A stretch of 64,000 nucleotides of DNA from Mya arenaria. Lineage: Eukaryota; Mollusca; Bivalvia; Myida; Myidae. The stretch is from NCBI RefSeq assembly GCF_026914265.1, contig NC_069136.1, positions 48,778,381 through 48,842,380 of the forward strand. The letters are read 5' to 3'. Of the stretch, positions 34,440 to 48,100 are shown piece after piece (within the stretch, counting starts at the first letter, position 1; the number at the start of each line of letters is the position of its first letter). A model generated the notes under the pieces. That model did not search any database, had not been told where the DNA came from, and saw only the letters and a program-made list of their open reading frames with translations. The translations under genes were made by a program, and so were the position numbers.

Positions 34440-36195
34440 TCCTGGTTCATTTTGACCCGACTCCGTGACGAGAGGTGATTGGTAAGAAGTCTCAGTGTGG
34501 ACGATCAAACACGTAGTTTAGTTACTATGTATAAAGTATTGCAGTTTTCTTACATCACCCTTCGGAGGGAGTCTGTTTGTACATCTCTGTTAGGACCAGT
34601 GTTGTCTACAATAAAATGTGAAAAAGTTTGACGCCGATCTCCACACGACGCTCGATGTGAGGAAAGTTCTCAGAAGACAACCTGTGATATTCACCCCAGT
34701 CTTTGCGAAAACGGCGCGTGCTTTTGTTGTTGTGAGTTTCGGTCCTTTTTCAGAAGTAATCCAAAGGTGCCAAATACAGTTTTTAGCGGTAGTGCCGCTA
34801 AGGTGAGATAAATGAGGTGAACGTGTTCATATTTCGATCTGCAGCACGGATGTGTGCATTGTGATATACATAATACAGTGAAAACTACAGAAACCAGTCT
34901 AGTTGTCAAACATTTACGTATAAACCCTTTTTTAAGGCACAAGGCCAGACCCACGTTCATGCACCAGAGACAATCTTCTTGGTGCCACGTGCAATGAGCC
35001 TGGCTTTGTAAAAAGGAGATAGGTGTGTTGTTTGCTTCTAACTTTGCATGTTTATTCAAAGAAGAATCCACTGTAGTCCTGAGGGGACATTGTCTTACAT
35101 CTTGGTCATGTTCAGCTTTCACTATTTGCCAGTTGAGTGATACTTACGCCGGTATGTGATGGACGACCAACGTTGCATTTGGGCCAAACACAATTCCTCA
35201 CTAAAGCAAGACATAGTTTTCTTCTTCGTCTTCATCGTTAATGGCTAATCGTTAAATATAACTAATATGGCCATGCGGGGGGGGGGGGGGGGGGGCTTAA
35301 CTAGAGTAAGAATGTCAAGTCACCCAAGCTACTCAATCCACCCGTTGGGCTTGACATGTGATAAAAATGTTTTTCTCCGAACTTAATGAACTTTTGCCTC
35401 AGTAGTCCGTAGCAGATGGATATTATTCTGCCCCTTTTTATCCACGGCGAGATTTGCTCACATGACATTACCACTCTTGCTTTATTTATTGGCGCGTTTT
35501 GAACGCTGTAGAAGAAATAAACATAAAATATATAAATACATCAACATAAGATAAATCTTTGCTTTCAATGAACTGACCGCGAGTCTTGCTCATTCTGTAA
35601 AATATACCATTCTTACAAGTTAATGGGTTTTGAGATACAATGTAATATCAATTTTCTAAATTACAACAGGAGTTAAGACTAGAGAAATGAAACTATATCC
35701 AATAGTCAGAGCTGTGGGACCACTCTATAGATGTCATTCATCGCAGGTTTCGCGGCATTTTGGGTACAAAATTACTCCTTTGGCGAATATCCCATCAACC
35801 AATTGGGGTAAAACTCCCCCACTTGGGGATGTGACGGGGTCAAAACCTAATGCAGCCATTATAGGGCGCGGGCAGACCTTTATAAACTCAACAGCAACAA
35901 ATCTTTGCTTGATCAAAAGCCCTCCTCATAGACGGTCGCATTTATCTTAACATAATGTTATTTGTGTGCCTTTATGGACGGTTTTATATCAAAGACAGAA
36001 AACAATAATATTTCTTTAATTAACAAATGAAAGGAAATAATATTTTTTATCTATACTGCTATGAATGGTAACCATCAACGGAGAGGGGACATTACCGCGT
36101 TCGGAGTTTGATTAAACCCCTGTGTGGTTGTCTGTAATCCCAGCGCCATTCTCACAACTTAAAATAGTTTGACACATAGGGGGCGTGTTTTCAAA
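34440..36195. other. intergenic, upstream of exchanger gene
   Basis: Contains a 143-codon minus-strand frame (34691-35122) without recognisable domains or compositional support, and a G run at 35277-35295. An AATTGGGGTAAAACTCCCCC patch near 35805 forms part of a small inverted repeat. The last 200 bases are probably promoter and 5' UTR of the exchanger; I see no TATA box. Confidence 0.35.
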
Positions 36196-39100
36196 ATGGC
36201 TTCCAAAATGAGAATTTTGACATTTTATTTGATAATTTCCTGGATTTTCTCTGCAATGGCAGAAGTTACAGAGACTCCACTTACACCGTCGGTAGAAAAT
36301 GACGAAGAAGTACTTGTTACAGATCAACATAAAACTGACAGCTTAACTATTCTCATGTTATTGGGATTGTTATTGTTGACAATTTTGACAGTTTGGTTAT
36401 TCAAACATCGCCGACTTAGATTCGTACATGAAACAGGATTGTCTATTATCTATGGTGAGTTTAATGTTTATGTATTAAAGTTTTTATATCAACAGTTTGA
36501 TGATAAAAATAAAGACATGCTTGTTACATGACTCATTTTCATGTGATGGTGCTGTCGTTTACTTCAATGCTAAAGAATGTTAATTTTTGAAAGATACACA
36601 TGTATCTGGGATGACAACCCTGTTAGTGAGGGACTTGAACCCACTGGCACTATAACACTACCTTGGTGCTCAGGCAATTGAGACCATGGTACATGAAAAC
36701 TGGCCAGACTGGTTCTTACCTGTACTCCAAGCAACGTTTATAATCCCACTTATTAGTAGTCCAAATAAATAGCCGCTTCAGAGTCATTGACGATTTTTTA
36801 TTTGGCGACTCTACGCGTCAACATCCCACTTGTTGTTTTCCTAGCCAAAAATGACAGATCCCAGCACTACGTATATTGAGCAGAAAGATAACGGGCCCCT
36901 GCTAGATGGTTTCAAAATGGCAATGCTTTATTGACAAGTCGATCTAAAAGAAACTTATTATTTGTGATTCATTAAACACTGAAGTGTAATAAGTAAAAGG
37001 TATTGGCTAAAATAATTAAAGTATAAGGTTTGTGTTTTTATTTAACAGTGAAATGTTAAGTATTGTGGAGTAACAGTTGAAGAATATATTTTACATTGGT
37101 ATGGATCAGTCGAGTTGTTGCGTTTAGGGAACAAAATGAATATTCAAATGTTAAAAAAGTTCCCTTAACGTGCATAATTGTGGCTAACTTATTACCGGTA
37201 GGCAATATTTCTTGTGCGGGGTTAGACAGGAATCCTATGGAAAGTGAAATCACTTAAAAAGTGAAATCAACTCATAACTTTCTTTTAACAAATATTTTTA
37301 TTTATTGAACATATATTGGAATATATATATATTTGCTTTATAAAGGAATTTATATTTTAAATTTTATTGAAATTGATCAATGAAAGAAAAAGTAATAGCA
37401 ATATTTCGAAAAATGATCGGAAATAGAAGAGACACCCAATTCATGAGAAGTGAAATCCACTCATAACACAGAATGAATCCCTGTTGAGCTCAACTGTATT
37501 AACAGAATCACATGACATACAAAAGCTTGATGTAAGTAGCGTTACAAATGTCGATGATAAGCCAACAGAACCACCAGAACATCAACACAAAATTGGATTT
37601 CACTTTGATTCTCTCATTATTAATGTCTATCGACTAAAACTCAGGCCGTTATGAGACACAGTCACACAAAAATTAATTTTGAAAAAAATGTAAAATTGAT
37701 GGAATCAAGGCACATAAAGCTAGTAAATGTAAGTTAACATTAGATCTACTAGCAGGGAAACTGCTGAACACAACCCTGTGCTCCAGAGTAAGGCTGATGA
37801 AGTCCTTGTAGCTCTGCCAGGAAAGTTGAAGTATGATGAAGATGATAGTGACAGTGGAGGAAGTGATTATGAAATGTCTGAAGACTTTGTGTTTTATACA
37901 TGAATGGCATTCAATACTTCAACATCCTCAATATCTGATTTTTTCTACTTTTTTGTAGAGCTGATTTATTTGTATATTAAAATATTCAGGTAATTTTACT
38001 AATTTTTATTTCTTCTTATTTAAGTTTTGGTATCTTTTTATCCATGTTCGATTATAGCTGCTGTTTTTTTGCTATATACTTGTCATCCAGTCTTGTTTTC
38101 CAGGTTTGATTATAGGTGCTGTAATTCGCTATACTAGTCATCCAAATACACAGAGAACAGCTCATGCAGTTTTGGATAACTATTCCACCAAGACAACACC
38201 AGAAGCTGTCTTTATAACCATGAATGTAACCATCAATCAAAACAGCACAGTGGAGAGAACTATAAAATACAGTTTAGACAAAATAGTTACTTCAGTTGAG
38301 GAAGAAGCACCTTTAGAAAAAACAGTGAGTTCTGTTTATCTGAATTTAATTAATATGCCATCTTTTTAAATGATTCAACATTTGACACTATTCTGATACC
38401 AACTTTAAATAAATATGCCAGCAGCCAATTGTATAAACTGGATTATGTTATTCACAAGTTATCTTTTAGCTAGTTTGGACATATAAACCAATTTGATCGT
38501 TCAACAGTCATTAATGGTTAAATATTGACCAATCAATAAACATTCGGGTAAACTTTAACCAAATCAAAGAATTATCCAGTTTTAGTTGTTTGACTTCATC
38601 AGTCTTCAAATATAATAAAAAACTTAATCTCAACCTTTTAAACTCACTTTACAATATAACATAAATTTGTTTAAAATCTTATATGTTTTTACAGTACTCT
38701 TTTTAAAAGTTCATTATATCCCATAGAATATGTTGATAAAAAACTTAATTACTTTGTGATATAAATTGTGGCCAGTTGTTTTCATGACAAGATGAAGTCT
38801 TGTTAATGTATTTTGATGTAAAAAAAATTAGTTATATTTTATTAATGATAATTTGTTCTTTTCTTTAGGTTACGTTTGATCCAGAAATATTTTTCAATGT
38901 GTTCCTACCTGTGATAATTTTTGAAGCTGGATACAGTATGAAAAGAGTGAGTTATTACTTCTTTTTAGTATTAACATGTTGTGCCGTTCCTTCAAGTTGA
39001 ACATTGAATCAATACATTCATTAACTTTGTCTTAATGTTCGAAATGCACACTGAACTATTTCGTTTTATTATTTACAGGTATTATATAAATATATAGCTT

Positions 39101-42100
39101 TATTCCAATTCAATATACATATTGTGACATGTATCTTTTGTTGTGTTCATAAAAGGAAAACTGTGAACATAGCCCTTCTCAAAAAAGTGACTTAAATGCA
39201 CATTTGATCTACTTTTAACTCAGCGGTAATATTGGCACCATATTCTAAGAGTCTTCTTTCTGATAGAGTGATTTTAATACGTGATTTTTTTTCTCAATGA
39301 TTAGTGTTTTTTGGGGCTTAAAGCGAACTTAAGCAGTTTTCTTTCTCTCATTAAAATTGGATTTTAAACTTGAAGCACATTTTAAGTGTGCTTCTCCTCA
39401 TAAGATTTGGTTAGAAATATTCACTTAAAAGATATGGTGCCAATATCACTGCAAATTAAATGCGCATTTAAAACATTTTTTGAGAAGAGGGGGTATCATG
39501 GCAAAAGATTGATGTTACAGTACTTCTGTTTTTATATTAAGTGGCAATTGTCTGGCTCTGAGCCCTCGGTAGGGTGTAGATGGTATAAAGTTTATGTGTG
39601 TAAATTGATATAATATATAAAATGAACATGTATGCTCCTTATTTCAGAGGCATTTCTTCAGAAACTTCGGAGCTATTGTTATGTATGCCTTTGTTGGTAC
39701 AACTGTATCCTGCATGGTTGTCGGGTAAGTTATTTAGAAAAATACCTATATATTACTTTTGTGCTTATTTATTAAATAGTTTCTTTTGGTGCAATTGAGG
39801 TTCACAATTATTGTTGAAGTTTACAAAGCTTTGAGTTATCTCCTTTTCAATGTTAAAAACTTAGCTAGTATCATTATGGTAAAATGAAGTATAATGAATA
39901 TAGAAATTTATATATAACAAACTTCACATAGGTCTAAAAAGTAAATATTGTGAAACTTAAAATATAAATTTTTACACGATTCTTTAGGATGATGAGATTA
40001 CTGATTGTTTTGCTACCATCAAAATTACTATGTGTGTTTCAAACTTCTAACCCTTATAATGGCTCAAGGCAAGATTTCAATAGGGTTTGTTGCTATGTGA
40101 TATGGTATATTCTATATATGAGCGATTCATTTCAGTGGTTTGATGTTTGCGATAACAAGATTTCTGCCATTTGAGTTCACAGTCAACGACTGCTTCTTCT
40201 TCGGAGCTATAATCTCAGCCACAGACCCAGGTCTGTACCATTAAATACTTGGTTTGTACTAATTTAGTTGATATAAATGACTCTAGAGTCCTTTTTCTGG
40301 CCAGAAACAAGAACTGTGGAAATGGAACTGTTACTTAAAAATATTTTGTATTTGAAGCGTTAGCTAATACAGCCAATAATAATCTCAACAAAAGTTCATT
40401 CTATCACATGGCATTGTATTCTTCAAGCTGAATTGATATTTCATCAGTGATTCATTTGGAAATTTGCTTTAATGCCTTTCTTGGACAAACATATTTCATA
40501 GCAATGGGTGCTGCATGGGCAAAACATTGCAGGTCCCAGTCATTGCAAACTGAATCGCTGAATTTATGTTTTTTTATATAATTTGCTCCTACGAATACAT
40601 TATTATCATACCTCTAATTAAGTTATATTGGTGTATTGTATTTATGAATGACTTTTGGTATGTTTCAGTGACCGTCCTGGCAATCTTTAATGATCTGAAT
40701 GTAGACGTAACACTGTATGCTCTTGTATTTGGGGAGAGTGTTCTAAACGATGCTGTGGCTATAGTTTTATCTGGGTAAGGACATTAATAAGTAGCACCTT
40801 CACTTTTACATTGATATTCAGGTTACTGGCATTCTCAAACATTGTTAGTCTATCTGATGTCTTAAAAATAAGAAAGGCTCCAAATATCACATGGACATAG
40901 GCACACTTGCATATAGGTTGTTCTTTATTGCAAATAATGATTTTCTATGCAGATCTGTGGAAGCATATGGAAAGGGTGGTGGAGGTGAAGGATTCAGTGT
41001 AAATGCATTGTTCAAAGCTCTTGGGAATTTCTTGGGTATATTTGGCGGCGCTTTCTTGATAGGCTCAGTGTTCGGAATGGTCACCGCACTGCTTACAAAG
41101 TACACCAAACTTCGTGACTTTCCTGTCCTGGAGACGGCACTCTTCTTCCTCATGTCATTTGCATCATTCCAAACATCAGAAGCAGCTGGACTAACAGGTG
41201 AAGTGTAATTTACATAACTGGTTTCTCCCATGACAGAACAAATAACAACTTATATTGAGGCTATTGAAATTCATGTAACAGATCAAATATTCTATTGTTT
41301 CTGAAGTAACATCTGTCTATTAAAACCGTACAATGCAGTTTGTAATAGGGACTAGCTGGGAAAATCCAGAATGTTATAATCTATGATTTGAAAGTGTAAA
41401 TGAGGATAATCATGTATTCTGAGGCTGTTTTGTAGTGAAACTTTCATGAATGACATAATTTAATTCCAGTATTGTGACTGTGTTGATATATGATGGATGA
41501 AGATTTTATTCCTTTTAATCATGAATACTAAGGTGGTCTTACATAAACCTTTATACTACTCTTAGCAAAGCATACCTGTCAATCAGTTAATATAATCATG
41601 TTCACAATGTCATTTTCCAATGAAAAGACCGTCAATTTGAACCACCCCATTTGCTGTTTCAAAAGATTTTCCTTTGTAACCATGCCATCCTTGTCAACAT
41701 AATTCAAAGACTTAAAGCCATAATCATTTGATGCATCAAATCATTGAAATGTTCAAATGAAGTTCATTTGTAAACAGTACCGTAATATTGTTGTTTTGTT
41801 TAGGAATTGTTGCTGTGTTATTCTGTGGGATATGCCAGGCCCACTACACATACAATAACCTTTCTGAAGAATCCAAGCAAAGAACTAAGCAGGTATCACT
41901 TATCACACTATGATCACAGACCTATAAACTGGTTATAGGCCCTTGCTATAATGTCTAAAACTAAAGATCTGGCAGAATGAAAATAAAATGTTCAACTAAG
42001 ATTATATGAACTGTATTTGCTCTCTATATAATGAAAAAAAGCTGTTTTCTCTTTATATACTATATGGTATGGGACTGTATGTCTGTATTTGATCTTTAAA

Positions 42101-45100
42101 TACCCATAAATAATAGATCACTTTTGATCCCTATACATGTATATATAAGATGAGGTCTGTCATTGTCGTAATGTAAGATCTATCTATTTTTTGTGTGAAT
42201 GTATGATACAATCTGTTTTGCTGTTCATAAAAAAGACACAGTCTGTTTTCTTATATAGAAAAACAGATGTGTTTTTAGCTTGTCCATTATTTGAAGAAAA
42301 ATTGTGGAGGTATTGTCCTAGCCATGGTGTTGGTGTCTTTGTTTTCATAGTGCAAAAACTTGACTGGTCAATGGCATACCAAAATAACATTCAAGATATT
42401 CAAATGGAACTTGGTACACTTGTGTTGCCAGAGACAAAAAGCACATGTATAGCAAGATCTATAACTCTGGCTGTAAAAAGCTGTTCTCCTTCTTCGACAA
42501 AAAACAACAGTCAAGCATTTGCGTTTGCTTCGCAGCCATCTTAAAAGGCCCACAATATAGGTTGATGCATTATTACATTGTATGCTTAAATCATTTGACT
42601 TCTATGATCAAAACAAAAGGAAGCCTTGAAGATCTGCGCATGTTGGTTATATGAGATTTTGCTCTTTATATTTGATCTATTTCAGCTCTGAATTAGTTTG
42701 ACATGATGCTTTTTGTTACAGTTATTTGAGCTGCTGAACTTCTTGGCTGAGAATTTTGTGTTTTTGTACATCGGGGTGTCTGTGTTCACGTTTGAGAGTG
42801 TTGCCTGGAATGGATGGTTTATACTGGGAGCTTTTGTATCCTTTACCTGTTGTACCCAAACATGGGTCAAGGTTTTTTTCAAGAAACAAACTTGATATAT
42901 TCTTGTGCTGATGATAATTATTTATTCAGAAAAAATATATTTAATATTATATTAAAATACCTTCTCTATCTTAATTTTCAAAAGAAATTCATTATCATTC
43001 TTATTAATATTATAAATTAAGGGAGGCTATACATCACTTGGAGGTAGGGGCTATATAGGAATCACCTTGTCCTGTCCATCCGTCGGTCTGTCCTGGGACA
43101 TCGGGAACATAAGGACCATTTACTTCATTGATGCCTTCTCACTGTCATTCAAAGATCATACATCACTCCCAGTGATACTTCTTATTGCAAGAAGGTCATG
43201 TAGAGGGGGTATTAATCACATCCAGTGATAGCTCTTTTTGCTTCTATTAAGTCAAACCACTTTGATTCATATTACTTTTTTCCTTAACCCTGACCTAGGC
43301 TTCTATCATCATAGCTAGGGCCATAAACGTTTATCCTTTGTCAGCTTTATTAAATCTCGGAAGGAGAAACAAAATTCCAGTGAACTTGATGCACATGATG
43401 CTGTTTTCAGGTAAGACTTGATGCACATGATGTTTTTTTCAGGTAAAACTTATAATTTGTGTATTATACAATATAAATGCTGGAAAAAAAACTTATTTTA
43501 TTGTATGTTTATTACAGTTAAGAAGAACTAAATTCATACCAGTCTTTTATTTATTTGTTTGGTATTCTGTACAAGGAGAGGCAACACAGCTGCAAAATTA
43601 CAGTTTCCTGGTGCACATTTATGTATAGCATACTTCTTGAAAGGATTTTGACTTTTGTATAACCTGTTCTACACATATGCCACTTGTACAAGTAGTTTAA
43701 TGCTATTTTAACATTTCATACTGATAAAAAATGTCTGAAATCGTCATTAATATCCGAAGATAGCAAATAGCTTATTCTACGATTCACAGCTTAGTGAGTA
43801 AAAATGCATTAGAATCTAAAAAAGATCTAGACAATGGATATGGGGAAAGGGCACGTCCTTACCATAATTTTGCAAGATTGGTGTCCTCATTTAAGGAAGA
43901 AAAAAGCGTTAAAAATTAAGCTGTCCTGGTCGGCTTCTTTTAAAGATTTTGATATATACTGCTAAATCCATAAAAGAGTAAGTTGCCTGTTTAACACTGG
44001 AAAATATAGGAAACATATCAGGGATAAATTTGTCAGCAGTGTATTTGATTTTTGAATAAAAAAATAAAATTGTGCAAGGTTTAAAAGGCTGAAAGGAGTC
44101 TGTAATACTCTCTTAATTTAAAAAAAAGGACCCCTCGGGGTAAAAACAGAATGTCATAAAAATGAAACATGAATTCTTTCAGCCTACCAGCAAAAAATAT
44201 TTCAAAATGTGGGTGGGTGAATGTAATAATCAACCTGTGATAGCTAGGCATAGAGGAGTGTCAGGCTCAGGTCATGTACATTCCATGTACAGGGGTCGAC
44301 CGTGGAAATTTGTTGCATGATAATGCACCTGCGCATCACTCTGCACTGGTTACAGAATATTAGCAAGAGCACAATCTCCAAGCTTTGCAATATCCACCAT
44401 ACAACCCAGACCTTTCACCTTGTTCTCTCTGGTTGATACCCCATATGCATATTGTGGTGCACAGTGCCGTTAGAAGTCTCTGTACCAGTGTATAAAACAA
44501 TATAAAAATAAATGGGTTGAAAAATTGTTTTTAGACTTATTTTCATGGCTCAAAAAGTATGTGGATGCCATTAGAGGGAATTCTTTCAGTGATTCAAGCT
44601 GAAATGCTAATGCGCTGATGTAAAGGCCACTGCTTATAAAATGCTCCTCGTATATAATCATTGATTGAAATCATCAGCTAAGCTAACATTATTTAACTGC
44701 ACTGGCATGTGTCAACAAAGATGAACAAAAACAAAGCGTATAATGCCATCAGTGCTTTTGATTAAGGTTTGTATAGAAAAACATCTGCTGAATAAACCTA
44801 CTTTTCCCTCTCTTAGGTTTGAGGGGTGCAATAGCATATGCTCTGGCTATACGAAACACGTCGACAGAGGCCAGGAAGCACATGTTGTCTGCTACGATGA
44901 TGATTGTGCTGGTCACTGTCATACTTTGTGGTGGCTTTGTAACACCTGTGCTCCAGCTCTTAAAGATAAGGTAAATTCTTGCTAAACAAGCTCGTTTTGA
45001 TTCTTGGTGTTTAAACTTCTATGTTGTTTTGGCCCTTAGAGCTTCCTGCAGGGTGCTTGACAGCTTCTACTGAAATCAGTCTTGCACTAAATTGAATGCA

Positions 45101-48100
45101 ATATCACACAGCCACATAAAGGACACCAGGTGCCATATTCAAGTTGAATTTTTTAAGGAAAACTAACAAATCTAACACTACAGATATGAAATAAGGCATA
45201 TACATAATTTTGATGAAAAATAGAAGGTATATAAGATATATGTTGTTAAAATTAAAGAAAAAATCACCAAATTGAAAATATGTTCTAAGAAGCTTTACCC
45301 TAGTACGGTTTCAAAATTCAGGATGCACCGACTCAGAAGAGATTCATATTAGCTCACAGCTGTTTTTACAATTGAACTATAAAAAATTATATTCAACTAT
45401 AAAATAATTTTATTTTCCATGATTAGTAATAAGATTTTTTTTGTCTTGTTTGGTTCATATTTTATTGTGTCTTGTTTGTAGGGTTGGTGTCGAGGATGAG
45501 GAACCTCATACGGAGCAGTCCGCAGATGTCCGAACTGTACGTACAATAAACTGTCAAATGTGTTAATTATTATAAGTCTATTTACACATCACTTTTTATT
45601 TAATTTTGTTCATAAGTGTACTAAACGTTTAATCAGATTCTTTAACAAAAATAAATTTAGATACAAGTTTGATGATAATATTTGTTGATAAAATATTTTC
45701 TACTGATAATTAAATTTGTATCAAGGGTACTTGTGATAAATATTGAATATTCTTTCATGTATGTTTCTAGACATGGTGCATTAAAGGGACTTATTCACAT
45801 TTATTTTGGCGACTATTTTTCCAAACTTTTTATGCCACCGAAGGTGGGCATATTAAAATCGCACCGTCCGTCCGTCTGTCCGTCCGTCCGTCCGTTTGTC
45901 CGTCCGTCCGTCCGTCCGGCTCTGTAACTTTCCCTTGTATGGACAGATTTTAAAATAACTTGCCACATGTGTTCCACATACCAAGACGACGTGTGGCGTG
46001 CAAGACTCGTGTCCCTACCTCAAAGGTCAAGGTCACACTTAGTGTTTATTCACAATGGAGTGCTGCATATAAGGACATAGAGTATAGGTTGTCGTGTCCG
46101 GGCTGTAACTTTCTCTTGTATGGACAGATTTTAAAATAACTTGCCACATGTGTACCACATACCAAGACGACGTGTCGCGTGCAAGACCCGTGTCCCTACC
46201 TCAAAGGTCAAGGTCACACTTAGTGTTTATTCACAATGGAGTGCTGCATATAACGACATAGAGTACAGGTTGTCGTGTCCGGGCTGTAACTTTCCCTTGT
46301 ATGGACAGATTTTAAAATAACTTGCCACATGTGTTCCACATACCAAGACGACGTGTCGCGTGCAAGACCCGTGTCCCTACCTCAAAGGTCAAGGTCACAC
46401 TTAGTGTTTATTCACAATGGAGTGCTGCATATAAGGACATAGAGTACAGGTTGTCGTGTCCGGGCTGTTACTTTCTCTTGTATGGACAGATTTTAAAATA
46501 ACTTGCCACATGTGTTCCACATACCAAGACGACGTGTCGCGTGCAAGACCCGTGTCCCTACCTCAAAGGTCAAGGTCACACTTAGTATTTATTTACAATG
46601 GAGTGCTGCATATAAGGACATAGAGTATAGGTTGTCGTGTCCTTGCTGTAACTTTCCCTTGTATGGACAGATTTTAAAATAACTTGCCAAATGTGTTCCA
46701 CATACCAAGACGACGTGTCGCGTGCAAAACCCGTGTCCCTACCTCAAAGGTCAAGGTCACACTTAGAGTTTATTTACAATGGAGTGCTGCATATAAGGAC
46801 ATAGAGTATAGGTTGTCGTGTCCGGGCTGTAACTTTCCCTTGTATGGACAGATTTTAAAATAACTTGCCACATGTGTTCCACATACCAAGACGACGTGTT
46901 GCGTGCAAGACCTGTGTCCCTACCTCAAATGTCAAGGTCACACTTAGTGTTTATTTACAATGGAGTGCTGCATATAAGGACATAGAGTATAGGTTGTCGT
47001 GTCCGGGCTGTTACTTTCCCTTGTATGGACAGATTTTAAAATAACTTGCCACATGTGTTCCACATACCAAGACGACGTGTCGCGTGCAAGACCCGTGTCC
47101 CTACCTCAAAGGTCAAGGTCACACTTAGAGTTTATTTACAATGGAGTGCTGCATATAAGGACATAGAGTATAGGTTGTCGTGTCCGGGCTGTAACTTTCC
47201 CTTGTATGGACAGATTTTAAAATAACTTGCCACATGTGTTCCACATACCAAGACGACGTGTCGCCTGCAAGACCCGTGTCCCTACCTCAAAGGTCAAGGT
47301 CACACTTAGTGTTTATTCACAATGGAGTGCTGCATATAAGGACATAGAGTATAGGTTGTCATGTCCGGGCTGTTACTTTCCCTTGTATGGACAGATTTTA
47401 AAATCACTTGCTACATGTGTTCCACATACGAAGACAATGTGTCGTGTGCAAGACCCATGTCCCTACCTCTAAGGTGAAAGATACACTAAGTGTTTATTCA
47501 CAAGGGAATTCTGAATATAAGGACATAACAGTGTAGGTTGTCAAGTATGGGTGGTATTTTTTTATGTTCAGAGGCAATTTAAAATAACTTGCCATATGTA
47601 TTTGACACGTAAAGGCAAGATCAACTTTTCATGTACTGACCTTGTTCGTAGGTCAATGTCACATTCGGGGGCATTCGTCACATACTGTGACAGCTCTTGT
47701 TCAAAATTTATTTTGCCTACTTTTATTAATAAACACCCAACAGCAGCTTAGTTTAGTTAGTTTTAACTTATATATTTTACACTGATGATGAAACAAGTTC
47801 TTATAACATTATATTAATCACTCTCATTGGCACATTTTAACGCGAGAGTGGGGTTTTGTGTTGTGGGGGAAACCGGGGTACCTAGAGGAAACCCACTTGT
47901 CCGGCTTGGTGTCTATAAACAAAACTCATGGTCGCCCACGCTTGGAATCGAACCTGGGTCTCCTAAAGGAAAAGAGAATTCAGTAACCACTGCCCTCAAT
48001 GGACAACAGCATCTTGAAAATGATCACTTAAACAGAATTGTTGTAAACTAAAGGTATTAGCCTAAAATTGTTAAATTTTAATAGCATTACTATCACTTGT

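Noticed and set aside
34691-35122. 143-codon minus-strand frame
   Set aside because: No recognisable motif, no splice or promoter support, and composition like chance sequence.
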